NCBI RefSeq assembly: GCF_016765655.2
Contig: NZ_CP086106.1
Span: 2,166,501 to 2,230,500 of the forward strand
Direction of reading: 5' to 3'
Source of the DNA: Skermanella mucosa
GTDB taxonomy: Bacteria > Pseudomonadota > Alphaproteobacteria > Azospirillales > Azospirillaceae
Length of the DNA stretch: 64,000 bases
Part shown: positions 55,047 through 62,312 of the stretch, piece after piece
How positions within the stretch are numbered: the stretch's first letter is position 1
Layout of the letters: each line of letters begins with the position of its first letter
Made by a program: the position numbers and the translations under genes
Notes under the pieces: generated by a model
Database searches by the model: none
Told to the model about the DNA's origin: nothing
What the model saw: only the letters and a program-made list of their open reading frames with translations

Positions 55047-56174
55047 ATGAAAAAGATCCTTTTGGGGACCACCGCGATCGCCGCCGCCGCTTTGTATGCG
55101 CAGGCTGCACAGGCGCAGATCACCGTGTCCCTGGGCGGTTACACCGAGTTCTTCGGCGCCTACTACGATGACGATGCTCCCGGCCGTACCAGCCGCGAGT
55201 TCCAGCTCGAGACCGAGATCGTCGTCCGCGCCGACGGCAAGGCCGACAATGGCCTGCTCTACGGTGCCAAGGTCGAGCTGCAGAACTCCTCGGGTGCCAA
55301 CGCCGGCATCGTTACGGACGAAGCCTCGGTCTACCTCGGCGGCACCTGGGGCCGTATCGAGCTCGGTGACTTCGACGGCGCTGCCGACACGCTCGCCATC
55401 TACGCCCCGCTGATCGGTATCGAGCAGCTCGACGGCGACGCCTACGACTTCCTGGACACCGGCTCTACTTCGGTGCCCCGCTTCGGCGCCCAGCCTTTCT
55501 TCGGCACCATCAAGGCTCCGGACTCGGGTGACTCCACCAAGGTCATGTACCTGACCCCGCGGTTCGCCGGCATCCAGGCCGGCGTCAGCTACGCCACCCA
55601 GAACGGCAACGAGGGTCAGTCGGTCGTCGCCTTTAAGGAAGACACCACCTACCGGGACTTCTTCGAGTTCGGCGCCAACTACACCGGCACCTTCGCCGGC
55701 TTCTCGGTCGCCCTGGGCGCCACCGGTTCGACGGCCAGCGGCGAAGACGCCGTCGGCGCCACCGAGCTGGAAGACTTCTTCGCTTGGCAGGCCGGTGCCC
55801 AGGTCGGCTACGCCGGCTTCAAGTTCGGCGGCGGCTACATTGACGGCGACGACTTCGGCGCTACTGCCGGCACGAACGCCGGTGACGCAAGCGCTTGGCA
55901 CGTCGGCGCCAGCTACACGGCCGGTCCGTTCGCGGTCGGTATTAGCTATGCCGATGCCGAGGGTGCGAAGGGTGGCTTCACCACTTACACTCCGGACTAC
56001 AAGACCTACGGCGGTGGCTTCGCCTACACCCTGGCTCCGGGCTTCATCGTCCAGGCCGACCTGATGTTCGTGGATGAGGACGTCGTTCCCGTTACTGCTA
56101 CTGGTGTTGCTGCCGGACCTACGGTCAGCAATGAAGGTTACGTTGCCGTGCTGAGCACCCGCCTGAACTTCTAA
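55047..56174 (+). CDS. Outer-membrane porin (Rhodospirillales type)
   Basis: 375 residues. Signal peptide MKKILLGTTAIAAAALYAQAAQA, then a mature barrel start QITVSLGGYTEFFGAYYDDD. Alternating beta-strand pattern throughout (roughly 16 strands), acidic loops, and a C-terminal strand GYVAVLSTRLNF ending in Phe, the BAM recognition signal. Codon use is strongly GC-biased and host-like, unlike the regulator next door, so this cargo gene probably came from a related alphaproteobacterium. Could alter permeability or phage/antibiotic sensitivity (inference). Confidence 0.93.
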   Translation: MKKILLGTTAIAAAALYAQAAQAQITVSLGGYTEFFGAYYDDDAPGRTSREFQLETEIVVRADGKADNGLLYGAKVELQNSSGANAGIVTDEASVYLGGTWGRIELGDFDGAADTLAIYAPLIGIEQLDGDAYDFLDTGSTSVPRFGAQPFFGTIKAPDSGDSTKVMYLTPRFAGIQAGVSYATQNGNEGQSVVAFKEDTTYRDFFEFGANYTGTFAGFSVALGATGSTASGEDAVGATELEDFFAWQAGAQVGYAGFKFGGGYIDGDDFGATAGTNAGDASAWHVGASYTAGPFAVGISYADAEGAKGGFTTYTPDYKTYGGGFAYTLAPGFIVQADLMFVDEDVVPVTATGVAAGPTVSNEGYVAVLSTRLNF

Positions 56175-56210
56175 TCGAAGTGCGGACTGGGGCAACCGGG
56201 TCCAATGAAC

Positions 56211-56248
56211 ACGAAAGGGGCAGTGGCGAAAGCTGCTGCCCTTTTCGT
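56211..56248 (+). terminator. Rho-independent terminator of the porin gene
   Basis: Stem ACGAAAGGGGCAG/CTGCCCTTTTCGT (13 bp with one G-T pair) closing a 12-nt loop and ending in CTTTTCGT, 37 bp after the porin stop. Confidence 0.85.
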
Positions 56249-56304
56249 ATCCTAACCCATAACTGCAGAAGGATCTATCCTTCGACTTTTTACGCGTATT
56301 CCTT

Positions 56305-57090
56305 CTAGTCCTTCTGGCATTCGACGGGGCAGTAAAATGTAAATGTAGACACACCATCGAACGCTGAGAAGAGTTTCTGTAAAATATCAACGTTGCGGAC
56401 AAGTTTATTTGCAGCTCTGATATCTATACTGATGGTTGTTTGTTGACGTGAAAGCTTAACCGAAAATGTAGTATGCCGTTCGGATCTCATGTCTGTTTGG
56501 GAAACGATACAGTCGGGCAATTCAGGAAAGAATAAAGCAATAGCGTCCCGAATGTCTTGAAGGAACTCGTCACTTGGATCGTCGTTAAGATTAACGTGCC
56601 ACGTTGCTTCGTAAGGCGTCTCCATGCTTCTATTCAGCCCAAGAAAGCTTAAAACTTTCGACGCCAAGTCAAAGCTCAAAGCGCTCTCTCCGGAAAGCCA
56701 ACGTGATAACGCGGGTCTGTTAATGCCAAGGTCTTCAGCAACCTTTTTTATGCTCGAAGTTAGCTTTATCACCGATCGAATTTTTGTTCGCGTTCCTGGA
56801 TCATCAAGATCAATAGACGATTTGATGCCGTGCGATGCAATTATTTTAGCGACTTCGTCAAGCGATATATCCGTGTAAGTGCCGTTTGCTGTCATTCGTG
56901 CCAAGTGGGCTATCAGCACTGCCGATGGCCCCTCGCACTCTCGCTCACCTCTTGCCCATGCTTCAACCGTTCGCGGATTAACTCTGATCATTTGGGCCAC
57001 CCGATCAGCCCAGCCGCGACGCTGACCATCATTGATCAAGTATCCAAGTTCGCGTAGGAGTGCAGGGGGCAAAGTAAAGTTATTTGGCAT
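56305..57090 (-). CDS. Double helix-turn-helix regulator (AT-rich)
   Basis: 261 residues from ATG 57090 (MPNNFTLPPALLRELGYL). Two separate HTH regions: residues about 23-60 (ADRVAQMIRVNPRTVEAWAR) and an XRE-like one about 115-155 (KKVAEDLGINRPALSRWLSG). The C-terminal 100 residues are beta-rich and unrecognised. Base composition is clearly lower in GC than the host, pointing to foreign origin. Probably the element's own repressor/activator; targets unknown. A 25-codon longer start (57165) is His/Asn-rich and less likely. Confidence 0.8.
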   Translation of the reverse strand: MPNNFTLPPALLRELGYLINDGQRRGWADRVAQMIRVNPRTVEAWARGERECEGPSAVLIAHLARMTANGTYTDISLDEVAKIIASHGIKSSIDLDDPGTRTKIRSVIKLTSSIKKVAEDLGINRPALSRWLSGESALSFDLASKVLSFLGLNRSMETPYEATWHVNLNDDPSDEFLQDIRDAIALFFPELPDCIVSQTDMRSERHTTFSVKLSRQQTTISIDIRAANKLVRNVDILQKLFSAFDGVSTFTFYCPVECQKD

Positions 57091-57361
57091 GGATCTCGAA
57101 ACATTTCCTGTTTTTGAAGCGTTGTGATGGTGATTATGACTAATACCGAGATCGTCATGCACCAAAATCTGTGTGATCTCAGCGTGCTTACTCTGGTGAA
57201 GGACAAGAGCAAGGTTTGTGCTGCTCCACGGATCTGTAAAATCTACACTAGGACCGCAGGTCAGTTAGAAACATCGTGCAATGAGATGAGCTACATAGTG
57301 ATGCTCCGTGGCACCGATCACCGCGTCTTAAAGGTCGCTCATCGTTTTTGTTTCCACTGAC

Positions 57362-58316
57362 TGCCCGTTTTGAAAGTCATGGAGGTGGCAGGCGCTTTCG
57401 ATTTGGGTGGGCGAGGCGCTGTAGCATCATGCGAATGGCTGCGAGGGTGACCATGGCTTCGGAGACTTCTGGCAATTCTTCATAGTCTTTGGACAGGCGA
57501 CGCCATCGCCCGAACCAGCCGAATGTTCTTTCAACGATCCATCTGCGAGGGATGACGACGAAGCCAGTTGTCCCGGCGATCCGGCGGACGATGATCAGCG
57601 TCAGGCCGAGCAGGAAGCAGGCGAGCAGGACCGGCAACCGATTGTAGATGCTGTCGGCGAAGACGACCTGGAGCCAGCAGTAGAGGTGCTTAATCTTCTT
57701 CAGCAGATCCCAAGCGCTGTCGGCGTCCTGGATATCGGCAGCGTGAACGAGGACACCGAGCAGAAAGCCAGAGGTATCGACCCCGATATGGCGCTTGCGG
57801 CCCTTGACCTTCTTGGCGGCATCGTAGCCGCGAGAGCCCCTTTTTCCGTGGTTTTGACGGTCTGGGTGTCGATGATGACAGCCGTCGGGCTGGCCTCTCG
57901 ACCTTCGGTCTCGCGCAGAGTTATGACCAGATAGTGGCGGATGGTTTCCCACACACCACCCTCCAGGAAAGTTCGGAAATAGCCATAGACTGTTTGCCAC
58001 GGTGGAAAAGCGGGAGGCGGTGGCAGGTGGCGCCACTGACACCCGGTGCGCACGACATAGAACAGGCCATCCAGCATCTGCCGCATATCGGTGGTCCGGG
58101 GCCGACCGCCCGGCTTCGGCGGCGGGATGAACGGCTCGATCAGGCGGTACTGATCATCGCTCAAGGCCTGACCGGAACCATAATCCCCAACCAGCGCTCG
58201 ATCCTCGGGTGTCCACATTGCGGCCTCCAGAATGGGCATCTCCGCCCTTCCAAACAGCTATAGACGTGACCCTTCCCCCGCGCTCAATCGGACTGGCTGC
58301 ACTTTTAAAACGGGCA
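57362..58316 (-). mobile_element. IS5-family insertion sequence, 955 bp
   Basis: Terminal inverted repeats TGCCCGTTTTGAAAGT (57362-57377) and its complement at 58301-58316 match in 15 of 16 positions. They enclose a two-frame transposase of the IS5/IS427 type. No target-site duplication is evident in the flanking bases. It separates the regulator from the polymerase-like gene, so it may have inserted after the element was assembled. Confidence 0.88.
57377..58239 (-). CDS. IS5-family transposase, made by -1 frameshift (or inactivated)
   Basis: DDE transposase in two frames. The upstream frame (58239 to about 57840) has LSDDQYRLIEPFIPPPKPGGRP, TGCQWRHLP and VIIDTQTVKTTEKG. The downstream frame (from about 57840 to 57377) continues SRGYDAAKKVKGRKRHIGVDT, VFADSIYN and RRWIVERTFGWFGRWRRL. 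The switch is at an A5G4 run (TTTTT and CCCC at 57837-57845 on the plus strand), a plausible -1 slippery site as used by many IS5 relatives. Catalytic D-D-E residues are all present across the two parts. A length of about 287 residues fits the family. Confidence 0.9.
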
Positions 58317-58384
58317 ATGAAGTGGAATGCCTGGCGAGAAGTTGAAGCATCTGGAGTAACGTCATTCATGCATATGAGTCAAGT

Positions 58385-59815
58385 ATGTCAAGGCAAAATG
58401 GAGCCGCTACGCAGAAGCCACATGAGAGACGATTTGACAGCCATCGGTGGGCTGAGTCGCCTGCTCTGAACAGCTTAGTTGATCAGGTGGCCAGCGCGAT
58501 TGAGGCGTTGGAAGAGCGAATAAGGAGGCGCACCGAGGCAGAGGCATTCCGGTTCAGGACCGCAATCCGCGTGCTCCTGCTGAACCTGTTCACAGTCTGG
58601 TCGATTGATCCTAAGACCAAACTGGGCATTTCGTTGGATGCCAATGCCTACAGTGGTGCCTCACGGTACCGCAATCCGCACCTGACCTACCGTCAGTTTG
58701 AGGCTGCGTTTCGAGGTTTGGAAGCCTTGGGGTTCCTCAAGGTCACCAACCCTGGATACCAGTTCAAGGCGACTGGCGAAGGGCAGGTGACTAGGGTTGT
58801 TGGCACCGAGAAGTTGGGACTGCTGCTTCAGGAGGAGACCCAACTTTCACCGATCGATGTGGTTCCGTCACCGACACGGGAGACGATCCTGCTTCGTGAT
58901 AACAGCGGAAGGATGGTGGAGTACGACGACACCGAAGATACGACCCGGATGCGTAACAATCTTGGTCGGATCAACCACGTTCTTCGGCAGAACTGGCCGG
59001 ACATCGAGATCAGTCGTGACGAATGGGTTAACCTGCAGGAGCGGCTTGAGGCCAAGGAGGATCGGGTGCCAATTGATCTTGGTAGCCGGTATTTGAGCCG
59101 CATCTTCAACAATAACTCATTCCTGATGGGCGGACGGTTCTATGGCGGTTGGTGGCAGAATGTGCCCAGTGACCTCCGTCCCTACATCCGGATCAATGGC
59201 AAACTAACGGTGGAGATCGACTACTCTTCCATCCACCCCCGGATGTTGTTTGCTATGGAAGGGCTGGAAGCACCGGATGATCCGTACGACATTGGGCTTG
59301 ATCCACGGTTCAGGGAGGTGGTCAAGCAGACCTTCAACGCCCTGATTAACGCCAGCACTAATCGCATCAATCCGGTAAGCAGCTTCGACGCTGACGCTAT
59401 CGGCATGTCATGGCCTGAGTTCAAGAAAGTAGTGCGACAAGCGTTTGCCCCGATTGCCAAGTATTTTGGTACGGGTGAAGGCATCCGCCTGCAAAGGGTA
59501 GATAGTGACATTCTGGAAAAGGTACTGGTCTATTTTGCCGAGCGGGGCATTCCATGCCTTCCTATCCATGACAGTGTCATCATGCACCATGGTTACACCG
59601 ATGAACTTGAGGCCGTGATGACCCAGGCATTCGAGGAAGTGACCGGAATTGCTGGCAAGGTTAAAGGGACGCTGAGCGTTCAGCGTGCCAGGGAGGCCAG
59701 AGGAAATCCGGACGGGGCATGGGACATCGAGGATGTGCTTCGGCCTGATCCGAGTTTTCGGGACTATGATGATCGTCTGGCCGCATGGCATCGGAAGGGA
59801 TGGGGCAAGGCGTAG
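58385..59815 (+). CDS. Orphan right-hand polymerase-like protein (PolA/T7-RNAP superfamily candidate)
   Basis: 476 residues. The C-terminal half shows the three palm/fingers motifs of family A-like polymerases in order. Motif A: Asp279 in VEIDYSSIHPRMLFAM. A motif-B-like R-x3-K: Arg310/Lys314 in FREVVKQTFNALINAS. Motif C: His395-Asp396 in IPCLPIHDSVIMHH, preceded by the usual helix DILEKVLVYFAERG. HDS rather than HDE in motif C recalls single-subunit RNA polymerases. No 3'-5' exonuclease domain is present. Residues 55-140 look like a winged-helix region (FRGLEALGFLKVTNPGYQFKATG). Likely a replication or primer/transcript-making enzyme of the element. Identification rests on motifs only; the frame is intact and starts at ATG 58385. 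Confidence 0.6.
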   Translation: MSRQNGAATQKPHERRFDSHRWAESPALNSLVDQVASAIEALEERIRRRTEAEAFRFRTAIRVLLLNLFTVWSIDPKTKLGISLDANAYSGASRYRNPHLTYRQFEAAFRGLEALGFLKVTNPGYQFKATGEGQVTRVVGTEKLGLLLQEETQLSPIDVVPSPTRETILLRDNSGRMVEYDDTEDTTRMRNNLGRINHVLRQNWPDIEISRDEWVNLQERLEAKEDRVPIDLGSRYLSRIFNNNSFLMGGRFYGGWWQNVPSDLRPYIRINGKLTVEIDYSSIHPRMLFAMEGLEAPDDPYDIGLDPRFREVVKQTFNALINASTNRINPVSSFDADAIGMSWPEFKKVVRQAFAPIAKYFGTGEGIRLQRVDSDILEKVLVYFAERGIPCLPIHDSVIMHHGYTDELEAVMTQAFEEVTGIAGKVKGTLSVQRAREARGNPDGAWDIEDVLRPDPSFRDYDDRLAAWHRKGWGKA

Positions 59816-59842
59816 AGCATCCGCCCACGACTTCAGGGATAC

Positions 59843-59966
59843 CAAGGCCATGGATTAGGAGAGGGGGGAGGGGGTATTCCCCATTACCCATAACGGTTAA
59901 TTCTTAATCCATGGCCTTGAAGGGGAGGGGGAGGGAGGAGTTCCTCATTACCCATAACAGTTGATT
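59843..59966. repeat. G-rich repeat region with inverted and direct repeats
   Basis: Two tandem units each contain CCATGG, a GGGGGAGGG-type tract and CATTACCCATAAC(G/A)GTT. The 21-bp ends (59882-59902 and 59946-59966) match in 19 positions. A 15-bp perfect inverted repeat CAAGGCCATGGATTA pairs 59843-59857 with 59905-59919. It lies between the convergent polymerase-like and integrase genes. It might be an origin, a structured RNA, or a bidirectional terminator. Confidence 0.75.
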
Positions 59967-59980
59967 TGGTGACCGGGGTT

Positions 59981-61720
59981 CTACTCGGCCACGTGCAGAT
60001 GGCCCACGTCCAGATTGTCATACCGGACGCTTGCCATTGCCTCGGCCAATCGTGCCAGTGGGTAGCCTTGTCCATAGCGACGACTGACCGACGCACTGCT
60101 ATGCCCCATCAACGCGTCGAACACGGCCTCCTCGATACCAGCCGCCCGACAAGCGTCCTTGAAACCGTGCCGGAATGAGTGGAAGACTTTTCGGTTGTCC
60201 GTGATGCCGATGTCTCGGGCATACCGGCCCCACCACTTCGACCAGTTGCCGGTCAGATGGCCCTTGCAGTCCGGCTTCAGCTCGGAGAACACCCGATCGT
60301 GACCAGCTTGCTGTTGCTGATCCACATAGGCCAGGAACCCGCACCGGATCAGTTCGGGATGGAGGGGAACCTTCCTCCTGGACTCGTTGGTCTTGATTGT
60401 CTTGCCGTCGCCAACCGTGTTGATATCGATGTAGTGGATACCGTTATCCTGCCGCACATCGGCCACCTGAAGCTGTCCCAATTCGTTCAGCCGCGCTCCG
60501 GTGAAGGCGCCCAGCATCGGCAGCCAGAAGTCGGCATTACGGATGAGGGCAGGTCCGGGAACTGTAGAGCGTGCCAGCGACTTCCGGCCGCGATATACGG
60601 GTGAGTTAAAGATGGTACCCAAGTCCGCCGTGCTGTAGGGCAACCGTGTTTCGCTGCTGGTCTTGGACTCTCGAACCTTCATCCCGGAAAAGGGATTGGC
60701 CTCAAGGTAACCGTTCTGGACCGCCCAGCTGAGCAAGGTTCCTATCGATCCCAGGAGGGCATTAACGGACGATCCAGAAAGTCGCTCAAGATCGCTCCTG
60801 CCGTCAACCTGCGCCAGGACATCCCGAAGAGGGAGATCACGCAGAGGGCCGGGCAGGGCACGCGGCATCTTCAACATCGCAGCCTTGAACTCTCGCACAT
60901 GCGCTTTGGTGATGCTGTCGATCGGCATATCGCCGTGCAGGCTGTTGAACCGAGCTACGGCGGTATCGAACTTGGCGATGGTTTTGGCGGCGGGGCGACG
61001 CTCTGCCTTATACCTCTCGTAGATTTCCTGCAGTGTGGGCTGAGCTTCCGCCATGAAACCAGGGGCAGGCGTATTGCCAGCGATATTCAAGGCGACCACA
61101 GATCCAGCAGGGCAGGGAGCTACCACCGGGTCGGCCGGATCAGTGTCGAAAAGGCTATATGCCCGATCACGGGTTAGCTTCGCAATCTCCAGGTTGGCGC
61201 GAAGCGTGTAGTGGGCCAGCTTGCGCCACGCAGGGCTGTTCCGGTCAAGGACAATGCCGCTGGCGGTCAGGATAGCGTCCACGTCTTCGGCGACATGTCC
61301 CAGGCAATTCCGGTCCAGGTCATCCTGCGCGATGCCGACAACCTCATCATAGGTGTCCAACATCGCATCGTGCGGGTCCAAACGGTAATGGATGTCGGGA
61401 TCATGGGCCGGTATGCGCTGGCGCAGGCGCATGTCCTCAGCTTCGGCCATTGCTCGGTCGAAATGCTGGCGAGCAAGGTTCTTCACGTCGGCTTCGGTCA
61501 TCATCGCATTCGCTCTGGTTATGGCGAATAACCTAAGGCCGGCCGCTTTCATTATGGTTAATGAACGATGAGCTTCGGTTCGCCGGCTTGTCCGAAGGCT
61601 GCGGGTAATTTCCCGTCGACCGAAGCGGGGTACTAGATCGGATGGAACGAATAGGCGTACATAGAAGACGCCATTGGACCGGAGGTGCAGGTTTGCATTC
61701 GGCATGAAGGGGGCAGCCAT
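59981..61720 (-). CDS. int: Tyrosine-type site-specific integrase
   Basis: 579 residues from ATG 61720 (MAAPFMPNANLHLRSNGVFYVRL). Large integrase: N-terminal arm-binding-type domain, a SAM-like core-binding domain (AKTIAKFDTAVARFNSLHGD), and a catalytic domain with Arg in FTGARLNELGQL, His-x-x-Arg in HSFRHGFKD, His in MGHSS, and the Tyr nucleophile in SVSRRYGQGY. It should join attP with the tRNA-Glu attB. The frame extends past attR, which cannot be native to the free element, so starts beyond 61838 are excluded. The chosen start lies exactly on the right arm-type repeat, suggesting autoregulation. Confidence 0.95.
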   Translation of the reverse strand: MAAPFMPNANLHLRSNGVFYVRLFVPSDLVPRFGRREITRSLRTSRRTEAHRSLTIMKAAGLRLFAITRANAMMTEADVKNLARQHFDRAMAEAEDMRLRQRIPAHDPDIHYRLDPHDAMLDTYDEVVGIAQDDLDRNCLGHVAEDVDAILTASGIVLDRNSPAWRKLAHYTLRANLEIAKLTRDRAYSLFDTDPADPVVAPCPAGSVVALNIAGNTPAPGFMAEAQPTLQEIYERYKAERRPAAKTIAKFDTAVARFNSLHGDMPIDSITKAHVREFKAAMLKMPRALPGPLRDLPLRDVLAQVDGRSDLERLSGSSVNALLGSIGTLLSWAVQNGYLEANPFSGMKVRESKTSSETRLPYSTADLGTIFNSPVYRGRKSLARSTVPGPALIRNADFWLPMLGAFTGARLNELGQLQVADVRQDNGIHYIDINTVGDGKTIKTNESRRKVPLHPELIRCGFLAYVDQQQQAGHDRVFSELKPDCKGHLTGNWSKWWGRYARDIGITDNRKVFHSFRHGFKDACRAAGIEEAVFDALMGHSSASVSRRYGQGYPLARLAEAMASVRYDNLDVGHLHVAE

Positions 61721-61739
61721 CGTAGCAGGTTTCGTAGCA
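61719..61739 (+). other. Putative integrase arm-type site, right
   Basis: Same 21-bp motif as the left site (ATCGTAGCAGG, TTCGTAGCA) with one change, 76 bp inside the attR core and overlapping the integrase start codon. Confidence 0.6.
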
Positions 61740-61815
61740 ATGGCTTGTCGAACCGCTGACTTTGGCGACCAAAGCCCTTGATCTAGAAGCTTTCCGGCGA
61801 AGTTGGCGTCTCCCC

Positions 61816-61838
61816 TCCCGTAGGGGACGCCACTCAAA
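61816..61838 (+). other. attR core
   Basis: Right copy of the 23-bp tRNA-Glu 3' end core, followed by the GCCACT/AGTGGC hairpin (61829-61846), presumably the original downstream sequence of the tRNA gene. Confidence 0.9.
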
Positions 61839-62312
61839 ACAGTGGCTTGCCTGGAGTTTTTCCTGACAATCCGCACTATGGTTCACTGGCCGCCGAGCTT
61901 CGGGAAGTTACCTTAGCGCGACCGAAGGTTTGGCGCGTCGCGGCGGCTGGAGTGGCACGAAGGCCGATTACTTGGAAAGCAAGTAATCGGGCGGGCGATC
62001 ATCACGCAACATCCGGACATTTGCGCCATCCCGACATAGGCGGACAATGCCGGCTCGCGCTTCAATATGGATGCCAATTGGTCAGCCAGGGCCTTCGAGT
62101 ATCTTGATCATGCCGACGGGACCGGATTCCTCGACCCCCTCGACGTTCAAGGAAGTCGTTTCGGCCAGCTCCTTCAAGTCACCTATAGGATCGGGACTCT
62201 TCCGCGCGCGGCGCGCGGCGATGAACCTGTAACTTCCTTCAGGAAGAGGTTGGCGGCGGCATGGTCGATGCCGCCGCCCCTCATGCCACCCGTCACGGCG
62301 GTGATGGGCCGG
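61839..62312. other. Intergenic region right of the element
   Basis: 474 bp with no gene I can support. Apart from the att hairpin at its left end and the hairpin at 62252-62278, I see a CGCGCGCGGCGCGCGG stretch near 62205-62220 and nothing else structured. Short plus-strand frames (61847-62107, 62047-62232) lack ribosome binding sites. Confidence 0.5.
62252..62278 (-). terminator. Hairpin after the nuclease gene
   Basis: 11-bp perfect stem GGCGGCGGCAT/ATGCCGCCGCC with a 5-nt loop, 35 bp past the nuclease stop. No strong U tract. Confidence 0.5.

Noticed and set aside
57124-57360. 78-codon frame between the regulator and the IS
   Set aside because: No domain or ribosome binding site; it lies in the probable promoter region of the regulator. 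Cannot be excluded entirely.
61721-61876. Longer start of the integrase beyond attR
   Set aside because: The upstream codons cross the attR core into host DNA, so they cannot belong to the element's native integrase.
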